Positions 36,721-49,254 of a stretch of DNA of 64,000 nucleotides are shown here, piece by piece; the stretch's first letter is position 1; each line of letters begins with the position of its first letter. The stretch lies in contig NC_088780.1 in assembly GCF_958450345.1 (NCBI RefSeq), positions 160,748,726-160,812,725 on the forward strand, in the 5' to 3' direction. The translations under genes and the position numbers were made by a program. The notes under the pieces are model-generated. The model ran no database searches. It saw only the letters and a program-made list of their open reading frames with translations, and had not been told where the DNA came from. This DNA is from Calliphora vicina (Eukaryota > Arthropoda > Insecta > Diptera > Calliphoridae).

Positions 36721-38045
36721 AAATACTCAACTAAACAATATTTTTTAAAAAAGTAGATTTAGTACTTTTTAAAAAAAGGAGTTTTATTACTTCTATAAAA
36801 AGATAGTTTTAATTTTTTAAAAAAAACTGTACCTTATTTAGAAAGTAGACTTTGTGAACTTTTTAAGAAGTTAGTATTTTAGTACTTTTTTCTAAATGGT
36901 AGTATTTTAGTTAATTTTATTTTTAGAAAACTGTATTAGTAACTTTTTTAAAAAAGTAGTATTGGAGAAATTTTTTTTGAAAAGGTAGTATTTTAGTACA
37001 TTTTTTAAGGTAACATTTTAATACATTTTAAAAAAGTTTTTTGTTACAACTTTGTTTTAATTAATATGTTAATACCTTTTTTAAAAGAAAGAGTTTACCA
37101 ATTCAATATTCAATATTCAAGCTCGAGGTATTTTTGTTAAATTTTTATTTATTTATTTCGATATTTCGTTATTTATCGGATAACATCTTCAGGAAATATA
37201 ATAATGAGTAACAGTTTTCAAAATATTTAAAAACAACAACTTGTCCTTAATGTATTTTCAAAGTTTTTGAGTTTGCTTTTTTAAAAACAGTAGAATTTTA
37301 GTAGATTAAAAAATAAGTACTATTTTTTAATCTACAAAAATTCTACTGTAATAGTATATAAAAGTATTATTTTAATGTTTTTTATAAAATGCTCAACTAA
37401 AAAAACTTTTTTTAAAAAAAGTAGTTTTAGTACTTTTTTTAAAAATAGTGATTTTCGACTTTAAAAAAATTAGTTTTTATAAATTTTTGTTTAAAGTGTT
37501 AGTACTTTTTTCAAAAAAGTAGTTTTTAGTACTTTTTTCCAAAAAGTAGTTTTAGTACTTTTTTCAAAAAAGTAGTTTTAGACTTTTTTCAAAAAAGTAG
37601 TTTTAGTACTTTTTTCAAAAAAGTGTTTTAGTACTTTTTTCAAAAAAGTAGTTTTAGTACTTTTTTTTAAAAATAGTGGTTTAGACTTTTTTTAAAAAAG
37701 TAGTTTTTAGAACTTTTTTGTTTAAAGTGTTTTTCAAAAAAGTAGTTTTAGTACTTTTTTCAAAAAAGTAGTTTTAGTACTTTTTTAAAAAAAGTAGTTT
37801 TAGTACTTTTTTCAAAAAAGTGTTTTAGTACTTTTTTCAAAAAAGTAGTTTTAGTACTTTTTTTAAAAAAGTAGTTTTAGTACTTTTTTCAAAAAAGTGT
37901 TTTAGTACTTTTTTCAAAAAAGTAGTTTTAGTACTTTTTTTAAAAATAGTGGTTTAGACTTTTTTTTAAAAAAGTAGTTTTTAGAACTTTTTTGTTTAAA
38001 GTGTTAGTACATTTTTCAAAAAAGTAGTTTTTATTACTTTTTTCA

Positions 38046-38400
38046 GTGTGACCCCCCGCTAGCTATGCCTGTTGTCATTTACACTATTGTGAATGCAGCT
38101 TAGGAAGATTGAAAGTTGACAATTAAAAAGTCCTGTCAATCTGCCTAAGCGCCATCACAGTTTTGTAAAAAAACCTCAGCAGAATCAGCAGCACAAAACC
38201 AAATACTTTTTTTTAAATAAAGTTTATATCGTACAGGTATGTTTCCTGTTTTATTTATCAACTTTAACTCCAATTGCAAGTAAGTGCATTCTGCAGTTTG
38301 TATTCCCAAAGTTATTTATCTACAACGTACGTATAAATAACATTGGTTTTGCTATTGAATGTTGAAAGCAAACAGCAATAACAAATTTCCAGTAAAAGTC
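38046..38400. other. Non-repeat DNA splitting the minisatellite
   Basis: This is a GC-richer stretch (gtgaccccccgctagctatg...). I see no ends or family. It may be an old insertion. Confidence 0.35.
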
Positions 38401-38764
38401 TAGAAATTTGTTTAGTCGTTTTTAGTAATTTTTTTAAAAAAGAAGTTTTACTACTTATTTAAAATAAGTAGTTTTAGTACTTTTTTAAAATAAGTAGTTT
38501 TAGTACTATTTTTTAAAAAAGTGGTTTTAGTACTTTTTTTTAAAAAAGTAGTTTTTTAGTATTTTGTTAAAAGAGTAGTTTTTTAGTACTTTTATAAAAA
38601 AAGTAGTTTTAGTATTTTTTAAGAATAAGAGTTTTAATACTTTTAAAAAAAAGTAGTTTTAGTAGTTTAGTATTTTTTAAAAAAAAAAAACAGTTTTAGT
38701 ACTTTTTAAGAAAAAGTATTTTTAGTACTTTTTTAAAAAATTAGTTTTAGTACTTTAAAAATAA

Positions 38765-39367
38765 TGGCCCATAATCATAGTCAAACACTAAAGTCGGTTC
38801 TTTTTAAAAACAACTTTAAAATAAAAACCTGCTTTTTATTCATTTGCAACCATAGTCAAAATTAAAGTATGTTTTAAATTGAACCGACTTTAACTGGGTG
38901 CCACCGCAAATTTTTAAAATGTTTTCATACAATATACAACAAAAAACAGACAAGTGGCAACGCTGAACAGCTGACATACAAAATTTAAAAAAAAATCCAA
39001 AAACCGGGACATCTAAAGAAAGAAAGTTGTTTGTTGTGGAAAAATGGAAAAGATAAGATTAATATCATAATTACGATATTTTGGTACTAATTTTATTGAT
39101 AACTGTTCAATAATTGCAAAATCTCTACCAATATCTTGCAACTTAAACATTTTTTACTTTGTGACGAACTTTTTTACTCGGCGAAGAACAGCTGATGCTG
39201 TTGTTACATGAGTTAAAAACAACTTCAGCTAGTTTTATATTTAGAGTCGACTTCAGCGTCAGATGTATACCTTAACTTGTCTATGATAGACCTAAAGTCC
39301 ACTCTTAAGTAAAGTCGAGTTTAATTCTCTTAAAATGTACTTTATTTTTGACTATGATTATGGGCCA
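38765..39367. mobile_element. 603-bp TIR element inserted in the minisatellite
   Basis: It starts tggcccataatcatagtcaa and ends ttgactatgattatgggcca, a 20+ base inverted repeat. Inside are aaagtcggttc and gaaccgacttt and further paired words. It has no open frame. The flanks are minisatellite on both sides. I cannot fix a target duplication. Confidence 0.8.
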
Positions 39368-39610
39368 ATAGTTTTAGTACTTTTTTAAAAATATCATTAG
39401 TACTTAAAAAAAAGCCACTGAGTACTTTTTTTAGAAAGTACTTTAGTACTTTTTTCTAAGAGGTAGTCTTTTAGTATTTCCGTTAATTTTCTCTTATTGT
39501 ACACAAAATTCTAAAAATCAAAATTTAATTTTTTAAAAAGTAAAATTTTAGTACTTTTTTCTAAAATATATGAATAGTTAGGAATTAGTATTTTAGTACT
39601 TTTTCAAAAA

Positions 39611-41195
39611 GTTGTATATAAGAAAAATTATCTACAAAAGAGCTAACTCTTTTTCCCATCCAATATGCACTATTTCCCCTTTAATGGTTGATTACAGTTT
39701 GCGTTTGTAATATTCAGGACATGTCAAGAATTAACATGTTTACGTTTGCCATATATTTACTATAAACATTTCGTTCATTTCAAACATGCATTCATACATA
39801 ATTTACTTTCCCTTTTCTATTTTCTGTTTTCTTTTTTTTTCATTCTTATGTGGCTGAATATTGAATAAGTAGTATATTTTACTTCATTGTCCTTTTTAGA
39901 ATTATACTGCAAATGAAATTAAATATGAAAATTACGTTTAAGAACTTTCAAGGTTCTGGGAATATGTAAATTATATAGATTGTATTTGAGCTTTTGATCT
40001 TTACTATAAATTACTTAGTAGATCTTAATAATAGCTATTTTAGATTACATAATGTGTAAGTGAAAGTTTATAATTAATAAGTTGTAAATTGTATTGAATT
40101 TGCAATTAGTTGTAACTTATATTTGAGTAGTACTAAGTATAAATTTAATATTCAATGCATTAGGGAAATTTTAATTAAGTTTAAACAGCTTTAAGTAATA
40201 TATATGGCCTTGAATAGTTTTCATGTTACAGTTTAAAGTAAGCGTAACGTTATTAACGAATTTAACATGAAATGTTATATTTTCTTTCATTTCCTTTAAA
40301 TCATTAAATGAAATTCGTATAAATATTTCATTGTCAGTTTTGCTACAATTAACAATTTATATTCATTATTAAATTCTTTTGAAAGGAACAGCCATGAGTA
40401 GTGATATTTTCTTCGTCATTCCTTTTCATTTGTTTAATTCACTTAAAATTTTCTCTTTATTTTTCCTTTTGATTTTTCACCGAACATGAGTGTGTGTGTG
40501 TAGTGTGTGCATTTCAGTGATTTTGGTTTTTCATTACTTTCCGTTTCCTCTGTTTTTCGTTATTTGTTTTTTGGTGTTTTCATTTTGTTTATTTTCATCC
40601 TTTTGCTTTTTCACTTATTAAAGAGAATAATGATGAATAATTACACACACTAACCAACAAATAAGATGGTATTTTCGGCTTAAAACTATTTTTTCAAAAT
40701 GAGATGAATTTTATTTTTGTAAATGGAAGGAAAAAGTGTTGCTTGTATGCATGACAGCGTATTTAATACAAATGTAAATGTGTTGGCAAATACTGTAGCT
40801 TCCTTTTAATGTTCACAAGTGTATGAAAATTCATTCGAACACATGTATATTTAGTGACAGTGGGTGATAAAATATGTATCAAATGGGAACAATAAACCGA
40901 TTGTAAACAATTAAAGCGCATTTAAATATGTATAACCAATTTCAAATAAGTAGATTTTACAGAAAACAGTCTTATTTTTAAAGAAGGCTTGTTTTAAGTA
41001 TATTAAAGAACACTTCAATCTATTAGGAAAAACATGTTTTTAATTGTAAAACTTTTTAATTTGTACAGTTAAAAATATATGAAATTTTAGTGTCTGCTAA
41101 ATGAGGCATTTTAGAAGGCCTGTTTACCTCTTCTCTATACTTTTGTTTACAATTTTCATTCTCCGAAAAAAATGTTTTCAGTAATTTTCTCAACA
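39611..41195. other. AT-rich intron DNA, nothing recognised
   Basis: There are GT-rich words near 40492-40510. No exon or repeat is seen. Confidence 0.5.
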
Positions 41196-41204
41196 ACTAA
41201 GGTG

Positions 41205-42075
41205 TGAGATCGAAAAAACCTTAACACACGTTTTCCCTTAAATCTTTTAACCCTAGAATATTTTTATTTTTCATCAAGATACCTTTGAAAAATATGTCAG
41301 TTATTATGTGCATTTGTTGTTAATCTGATTAAACTGAGTGATGAGAAAAAAACTGCGTACTAAAATTATTAAATATTTTGAACAAAACCCAAATTGGTCC
41401 TACAAAAAGTTAGCCAAGCAATCAAAGGTCTGCCTTCAGACTGATGTTCAATGTTATTAAACGGTATCGTAAGAACTTACCCGTTGATGGAAAACCTGGT
41501 TCAGGAATGATCCACATGATGTTTCTAAAGCCAATAAATTGAAAGCATTTCCAAAAAAACTCCCAACACATCCGGTAGGAAAGCAGTCTGGTTGGCTCAG
41601 TATTCGGACTATTTGGTATGAAAAAATAAAGCCAATGCAGGTTTAAAAACATTCAAAGCTCAAAGGTTCCTGACAGAAGCCCTGCTACATAGTAGATGAC
41701 CGTATGTTCTGGAACATTTTTCGCAGCTTCCGGTTCAATAAATTTTTGTTGTAGAAAAGTTTAGGACCCAAAAGCTGAAAATTTTCCCAAAAAGTTTTTG
41801 GGCAAAAGAAGCCAAAAATTTGTTACCGAAATTTACATCAAGGAATGTTTACAAAAGAGGATATTTCCATTCATAGGACTTCTTAATGTGTCCACTTATT
41901 TTTGGCCTGATTTGGCATCCTGTCACTATGGTAAGCAAGATATTGAGTGATAAAAGAACAATAATGTGGTATTTGTACCATGATAGGCAAATCCTCCAAA
42001 CTGCCTGGAGCTAAGGCCTGTGGAGATATATTGGGCTCTTGTTAAAAGGAATTGTATTATACTCCTACAGAGTAC
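41205..42075 (+). pseudogene. Tc1-like transposase relic, copy 1
   Basis: It begins with the family end gtgagatcgaaaaaacctta. The frame pieces are MSDEKKLRTKIIKYFEQNPN, WSYKKLAKQSKVCLQTDV and, near 41890-42055, FWPDLASCHYGKQDIE and NPPNCLELRPVEIYWALVKR. These are the N-terminal DNA-binding start and the second Asp (WPDLASCHY) and final Glu (the second E of the RPVEIYW block) of the DDE domain of Tc1/mariner-type transposases. Many stops and frameshifts lie in between, so it is dead. Two further copies are at 49255-50310 and 51465-53030. Confidence 0.88.
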
Positions 42076-42079
42076 ACAA

Positions 42080-43905
42080 AAAGTCTTCTTAGGGTTTGAA
42101 ATTTTTGCAAATAAATTGATAAATACATATAAAAAGAAAGACTTTCGCAACTTGCAAGTAAAAGGATTTGAAAATTTTGGAATTTCCCAATTTTTTTTTG
42201 GCTTGAATTGTAACGAATATTCTGGTATATTTTTTATTCCGGAACCAAGCGCTGATAATTTTCAAGTCGCTTTTTGTCGCTGTAAAGTATGCTACATATT
42301 GTCTGCTTCTTTCAAAATAGATATAGTGCAATTTTTGCGGAAATAAATCAAGATTTCTTTCTATAAAAAATATTTGCCATTTACTGTAATGTATGTAGGT
42401 ATGTGTGTACATGCGAGTGACTGGTATTTGTATTATTATTGAGTTAAAAATGTATTCATGTTGATGACGATGATGTACTCAACCAAATTACGATTTTGTT
42501 TTTTTTCGCACTCGCTGTTTTTCTTGCTTTTTTTCAGCTGTACAAGTGGTTGAGAAGTCCCAGTAAATAGTTTGTGCCGGATTCGGTAAAAATTCGTGCA
42601 CATGATGCAAATACCTGATGTCAATACGACATTGTAACGAAATTTGTATGAGTGATTGACCAGAAATTCTAACTCTTTGTCTGTGGAAATTTATAAATTT
42701 CAGACTTTACATACAAAATTCTGTACGAGCTCAGAGGTAAATTCCTAGGGGAATCTAAAGGAATGATAGAAAATTCTGATTGATATGCTGGTAGAATAAA
42801 CACAACGCATATATCCCAGAAAATATGCAGAAATATCTTATAGAAAAAACTGCTGACTATTATTCTTTCAAGTGTCAGAAGGAAATTTAACAATTTCTAA
42901 TAAATTTTCAGAATTAGTTCAGAAAATAATGACATCAGTTACATTAGCAAATAATGTTTATTGGGATGTTTAATTTCATTTTTAAGCAACAGTAAATATA
43001 TCTATATGTATATGAATGTCTCTTTGTAAATATGTGTGCATTTTGCAAATACTTGGTAGTTGTATGTGTGTGAGTTTCTTTTTTTTATTTAATTAATGGA
43101 AAAAAGGCACACAACATTGACACAGTTTTTCATTTCGTACTTTGTAAAAATTAACATGTCTCTTTTTTTTAATTTTCGTTGTATTTTGTAATTTAACAAT
43201 AATTATAGAATTTAAATGGTATGAGTTTAAAAAAAATCATTTGATAAACTTTAAAATAATATTTAAAAATGTTGTGCATTATAAATATGTATATTTTTTT
43301 GTTATTCGTAAATTTAAATAAATATTTTATATGAATTACTGTGTAATGGTTTTTCACATTAAATGCTATTAAATAGTTATTAGGGCTGCAGTTTTTCTTT
43401 TCATTGTTGGCTATAAATAGTAGATAATACGTTTTTTTTGGTTGTATACATACTTTCGTATACATAGTTTTTTTGATATTTGTATTAAGTTTTTCTTTAA
43501 TAAAATACGCACATTTACATTTTATATGTAAACTGTTTAATACATTTATGAATGTAGATAGATATATGAATAACTATATATGGGATAATAAAAATATATC
43601 ATTTTTATTAGTCACTCATGTACGTAATTGTTTCATAACGAGCTCATATGCTGCCAGACATTGTCGCATTTACTGAAAGACAAAGAGTTTTATATTAATA
43701 TTTTTGATATTTCATCAACATAAAAACACTATTGTTATTGCTACTACAAATACGTATATGTTACATTCATTTATATGACATTACACGGTCCCGAAATAAA
43801 GAAATATGAGCCTTTTTTTGTGCAAAATATACATAGGTTGTCCATTCGATTGATATTGCGAACGATACAAAAAAATCAGCGAATTAGAATATAATTCAAT
43901 AAAGA
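42080..43905. other. AT-rich intron DNA
   Basis: The frames at 42020-42412, 42436-42893 and 43193-43676 have no family signature. Nothing else is recognised. Confidence 0.5.
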
Positions 43906-43911
43906 ATCTAT

Positions 43912-44600
43912 TTATACCCTACACCACCATAGTGGAAATGGTATAATACGTTTGTGCAGATGTTTGTAACGCCCAAAAATATTAGTCTAACACTAACCTT
44001 AAAGTATACCGATCGACTTAGAATCACTTTCTGAGTCGATTAAAATATGTCCGTCCGTCTGGTCGGCTGGCTGGCTGTCCACGTAAACCTTGTGCGCAGA
44101 GTACAGGTCGCATTTTTAAAGATATTTCGATCAAATTTGGTACATATTATTTTTTCGTCCCAAGGACAAAGCCTATTGAAACTGGCTGAAATCAGTCCAT
44201 TATTTCACCTAGCCCCCATACACATGTGCTTCCGAAATTGGACTTTATCGGTCATAAATGTTTAATTTATATATTTATCTCTACAAATTTTGCTCCTAAT
44301 ATATTTTATATATACAAAATTCATGCCACCAAATTTTGTTACGATCGGTCCATAATTAGTCATAGCTCCCATACACAAAATTCAACATAGTTAACTTTAA
44401 TACAGACATAAATCACACGACCCAATTTCATGGTAATCGGTCAATAAATGGTCATAGCTCCCATATAAGGCCCACTTCCGAAAATCACTCACGAATATAA
44501 ATTATTGAAATTTTAAAAGAAAAATGTTTTTGCTCATTTACTTAGTGTTGGGTATTATATGGTCGGGCTTGACTGACCATACTTTCTTACTGTTTTAAAT
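43912..44600 (-). repeat. Dispersed repeat family B, copy 1
   Basis: In window orientation it starts with the hairpin tataccctacaccaccatag / ggaaatggtata, has a conserved gtaacgcccaaaaatatta to cgatcgacttagaatcac core, and ends tggtcgggcttgactgacca, tactttcttac. Read on the minus strand it begins with gtaagaaagta and a gtcgg.../...ccgac hairpin and ends in the tataccct hairpin, the same layout as family A. Confidence 0.8.
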
Positions 44601-44927
44601 TAAAATGCGATAATTTAGCTATCAATTGAAAGTTATATTGATGAATTTGATTTGCCACTATTAAAACACAATAGATTATAAAAAAACAAGCAAATGATCG
44701 CGAACGGGACACACTTTGAATATCAAAATAAAATGTTTAGTGTGTATATTAGATGTAGTAGCATCATTTATAGTTAAAGCGATTAAATTTTGAGCTGAAT
44801 TAAAAATTTCGGCCACTTTATTAGAACGATCATAGAACATGAACTGTATCAAATGAAAAATGTACCTCTAATTGAGCTTTGTTCGGTTGATAGAATATGT
44901 TTTATAACTTTAGTGCAGTCATGATAT

Positions 44928-45443
44928 TGTTAAGTTTTTACCTTTTAAAAACAGTGGTTTAATTCCTTTAAATAAACCACTAACTTCTGCAATCGCAGTC
45001 AATATTTATACAAACTGCCATCTTTATTCGAGTAGCCATCTGCCATCTTTGTTCCTAACGGTCAAAACTAGTATATTCGAACACTAGAGCTTTCGACATA
45101 TACACGGTCTGCTATTAGTCATATTGTCATAATGTCCTAATATATTATAATATTTGTTGTTGTGTTTTAAACAAAAAAAGTATTATTTTATGACAAAACA
45201 ATAAACATAGTTCAAATAGTGTTATTAGTTTAGAACTTTTTTGTGTGAAACACAACAAAAATTTGTTAAAACTATCATAATATATTAGGACATTATGACA
45301 ATATGACCAAATAGTAGACCGTGTGAATACCCCAATAGTGTTGCCATATTTACAAACAATGCATGCTATCAACATTGTTGATAAGTAGAAGCTTTTACTT
45401 TTGGACAGGTTTATAAACATGATGAATGTTGCAGGCAGTCCTT
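44928..45443 (-). mobile_element. LTR copy with a MITE inside
   Basis: It begins tgttaagtttttaccttt, a changed form of the TGTTACG end, and matches the LTRs at 3344-3745 and 63243-63820 in aaacagtggtttaattcctt, aataaaccac, ctgccatct and, at the right, gtttataaacatgatgaatg. The MITE at 45101-45334 interrupts it. The CGTAACA end is degraded. Confidence 0.65.
45101..45334. mobile_element. Foldback MITE, second copy of the 27.4-kb element
   Basis: acggtctgctattagtcata and tatgaccaaatagtagaccg are inverted, with aacaataaacatagttcaa in the centre as at 27421-27676. The left terminal TGGGG is lost while the right end (gaataccccaa) is kept. It lies inside an LTR. Confidence 0.8.
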
Positions 45444-45960
45444 AGAGACCGAATCCAACTGTCATTAAAGAACCCCTTTGGAACAAGTTTAATCTCTCCA
45501 CACTTTGATGTTGTGATATGGGGCGAAGCCGAAGCTTCAGGTTTGTACGAAACTCACAGCTGACCAGAGTCATTATATGGCACTGTGGGGTCCAGTGTGT
45601 GCCAGGACTTGTCTTGACTAGATCATTTGTGTGATCACTTCGGTGAGCAGGCAGTGAAAGTGATTTTAAATCCAAAGCTTGTAGAAGATCGTTGGTTAAA
45701 TGTCTGATGATCGTTGCAACCAAATGTACCTTACTAAATGCTTTTGCTGTTGTTTTGACTGGCTCACTAAGCCGGACGCTTCTGTTTTTCAGTCTCCCAG
45801 GCTTTGCTAATTGACTAGCAATGCATTTCAGGGATTACATAGATCGAGCTCTAATGCTAGGTACGAAAAATTGTCAACTGTATGTTCCTTGGAACGTATG
45901 TAATGGCGGATAGAGATGTTAGACATTAATTTTTCGTTAAAGGAAAAACTATCTGTGGAA
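45444..45960. other. Unexplained GC-richer block next to an LTR
   Basis: It has a composition unlike the surroundings and a 93-codon minus-strand frame (45442-45723) starting with ATG, without a domain I recognise. Its position at the U3 side of the minus-oriented LTR is where internal retroelement DNA would lie, but no gag, protease or reverse-transcriptase motif is seen. Confidence 0.3.
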
Positions 45961-46187
45961 ATGCTCATATCTGTTGGAAAGAAGGTTTCCTGTAAGCTAC
46001 TTTTGTCGTTTTTTTATTACTATCCCTTATGTAGGTTTGTTTGTAATATATTCACATAATAATTATAAGTAATAACACCAAAATTAAGTAATTTTCAAAG
46101 TGTAAGTGCCAAACTGGAGATATTTTTGTCTACTAAAAGGCGATTATTGATTTTAATATTGCAGTATGGTAAACAATTAATAATACA

Positions 46188-46436
46188 TACACAGAGAAAA
46201 CAGATTCGTGATAGCAACCGAATTTGTTGCCAATCGAATGATTCTAACTTAGTGACCGAATTTTACAGTTGTTGCTATAATATATAGAAGGGGTACCAAC
46301 ATTTTGGTTGCTTTAACCGAAATTCTTCTTTATCAACTGAATTTCTGTTGCTAGAACCGAAAAATTCAATGTGTGTAACCGAATCATTCGATTGGAAACA
46401 AATTCGGTTGCTACTACGAATCTGTTTTCTCTGTGT
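46188..46436. mobile_element. 249-bp foldback MITE
   Basis: The arms tacacagagaaaacagattc and gaatctgttttctctgtgta pair for about 55 bases, including gcaaccgaatttgttgcc-like and ggaaacaaattcggttgc words. A right-arm fragment lies at 61848-61936. The ends resemble the acgcagagaaaa ends of the palindrome at 4008-4489. Confidence 0.8.
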
Positions 46437-46439
46437 AGA

Positions 46440-48560
46440 ATTCTCCAATATATTGGTAAACTGCTTATGTGGATATTCTTTACATTATCTATCATACAGT
46501 TGATAACATTTTGGAATAAATATTTAATATTAAAGCATTTAACAACAAACAAACATCTGATATTTATAAAACTTCTGCTTGCTATCAAGGAAATTTATCA
46601 CAAATCTTGTTTAACTCATTTCCAACCATAACTACTTAAGCATTCATTTAATATAATTCTCTCAAACATTATTTGATCCTTTAGTTCCTGTGGCAAACTT
46701 TAGCCTTAAACCCATAATATCTTTAATTGTAAGATATCGTAATCCCTATAAATAATGTTAAAGCGAAAAGTTGATATTTGTAGATTTTGCCAACCAAAAA
46801 TCATTCTACTAAAACATGTCAGATTACAGAGCATGAATAAAGAAAAACAGGAAAACAATAATATTAAACATAAAAATCAATCGATGTCTAATAATACTTT
46901 TTATATGTATGTGTTTTTTATACAATGAACACATACTTAACTTTGTTTTACTTACATTCGTTGTTGTTATTATTTTTATTATTGTTCAAAGTTACTCATG
47001 CTTTATATATGAATGTATGTTCATTATATCTGCCCTTAATAAATAGATATGCTTTTGGATGGGTCTTAGTTTATTCTTTAGCAGCTTAAAATTAACTGCA
47101 GCAATCAGATAACTAGAAACCGAACCGGAACTCGATTGAAGGTTTTAAAATTGGGTAAAAAATTTTACTTTTTTAATTCTTTTTAATAAGGTATAAGACA
47201 TGAACGCCAACGCATTGGATTCAGAGAGTCTGTTGCCTTATTAGCTGCCTAACTTATTCCTTGATCAGCTACATAAATAGTTATTTGAACATTTATGTAA
47301 CTTTACCTCAAATAGTCAGTTAAAAACAATTCATAGAAAGTCCAAAAACTGTTCAATGCTTGTAAACAAACCTTCCTCCATAACACTCCCATAGATTTCT
47401 TCTGGTGGGTAAAATAACTACTTTCTAAAGTGTAGTACAAAATAAACTTTCAATGTAACTATTCTAAGCTACTCAGATACAATTAAGTGAAAATTGACTT
47501 CACGTTAGGCTACATGGGATGTCTGTGTACTTAAACGAAAATAAAATAAACTGTATGAGAATTATATCAACACAATTTGCATACATCTAGTTTGTACAAA
47601 TTAGTCACAAGCAAGTGCAGTACAAAATAAACGCTGAATGTGACTACAGTCTAGATTACTTAGAGACACTTAGTTGATAATTGTCTTAACGCTAGATTAC
47701 ATGGGATGTATAAAGTAATCAGTTGACTTCTCTCTCACAAAATATCTAAATTAGAGTCAGTCAACTAATCAGGCATTAGTGACAATTACTGTCAATAAGT
47801 TATACATTGACTACTTGTTTAACTGATATTGAAATAGCAATATTTTCCGAATGGCCTCAAATTTTGCATTCAAAGCTAAAGAGCTAAGGGCAGGTCTAAT
47901 GTAGCTATGAATTTATGTTAATAAATATTAACACATACAGTTACATGTGTTAATGTTCTTATTTTTTCCACATTTAGCATTAACCTCATTCAAATCCAAA
48001 TATTCTCAATTTCATATTCATGTTGTTGTGTTTGTGTTTTTGTAACAAATTTCAATTTACTAACATTCAATGGTTTGTTCATGTGTCTGGCTTTCTGTGT
48101 ATGTGTCAATAAAGTAAAATGACAGTAAACAAAACAAAGCAGAGATGAACAACAAAACAATATAGAAAACAAACATCATTTATACTCTCTAGTATTAAAT
48201 TGGTTGTCAACGTTTTACTGCTGCCAGTATGAGTATTTGCGTGATTATAAATACATAAATAAAACGGGTGTTTTTTTTAAAGGATATTCCACAGCCTAGG
48301 ATTTCTATCCATTTCAGTCCTTAAATAGTTGGTAGCTTTTGCTCCTTGGCTCATTTATTTGATGAATATTTGTAGAATTACTACAACAGACTTCGAGGTT
48401 TTTATCGTGGTCCCTTCAAAACTAGATATTTGTTCTAACTAAGCAGAAAACAAAAACCAGAAGATGATTAATCAGTACATATTATGTTTTGTCGAATGTA
48501 CCTTTTCGTCGACGTCAAAAGAGAAATGCTAACATTCTGCTTTACAGTACATCTTTCGCA
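46440..48560. other. AT-rich intron DNA with one diverged direct repeat
   Basis: Two imperfect ~92-base copies lie at 47431-47523 and 47619-47710, sharing agtacaaaataaac and ttacatgggatgt-type words. Nothing else is recognised. Confidence 0.55.
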
Positions 48561-48566
48561 AATACG

Positions 48567-49200
48567 GTTGTCCGCGACTTTTTGAATTTTCCGGCTCTTT
48601 ACTGAAAGAAAAACACTGCTCTTATCAACAGGCATTTGTCAGTGGGCTCCTGTAAAAATTTGATTAAGCTAAGTAATTTAGTTTGCCACTGATAGCAGAC
48701 TTGAGGAGAAATTGGAAAAAAGTGCATTTCGTCTGCTCATTAAGCATTACTTTGTGCGGAAAAAAAATCATAACTCAAACAAAAGCTAAGCCTGATAAAT
48801 ACAATGGGAATTCCGCACCATCAATTTCAATGGTAAAATAGTGGTTTACTGAATTTAGTTGTGGCCGTACAAGCACGAAGATGCCAAACGTTCTGGACGC
48901 CCAGTTAAGGTCTCTTAACCCGAAACAATTGAACAAAATCACGTTATGGTGTTGGCTGATCGGAGATTGAAATTGCGAGAGATTGTGGAAGCCATAGGCA
49001 TCTCACATGGCTCAGTGGTTTCAATTGCGAATGATCACTTGGTTATGACAAAGATTTACGCAATATGACTGTCGCGATTGCCCACAATCGTGCAGTTTCC
49101 ATGACAAAAAATCATGAATTAGGCTACGAAATGCTTTTTCTTCCGACTTATTCTGAGAATTTATCCCGATCTTAGTTTTTGGAAGGAATACACATCGGCG
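48567..49200 (+). pseudogene. Mariner transposase relic (irritans/cecropia-like), second copy
   Basis: It starts with gtccgcgactttttgaattt, the inverted form of the end seen near 14590. The frame pieces KPDKYNGNSAPSISMVK, WFTEFSCGRTSTK, ERSGRPVK-like, LADRRLKLREIVEAIGISHG and SVVSIANDHLV correspond to the N-terminal half of the relic at 13850-14620 and extend it by the segment lost there. The C-terminal catalytic part is almost gone. It has multiple frameshifts. A Tc1-like relic begins right after it. Confidence 0.82.
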
Positions 49201-49254
49201 ACGTTGGTAAGCATGTCACAGATTCTGGCTCTCACATACTCCTACAGAGAATAT

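Larger units (their letters stand above)
36740..39610. repeat. Minisatellite of self-complementary ~26-bp units
   Basis: The consensus unit is close to aaaaaagta-gttttag-tactttttt, in which the outer 9 bases pair with each other across a 7-base loop. About 20 good units lie in 37428-38045; looser ones lie at 36740-37080, 38430-38760 and 39370-39610. It is interrupted by non-repeat DNA at 38046-38400 and by a TIR element at 38765-39367. Confidence 0.9.

Noticed and set aside
37428..38045. CRISPR-like regular array
   Set aside because: The units are contiguous with no unique spacers, and the context is an insect intron. It is a minisatellite.
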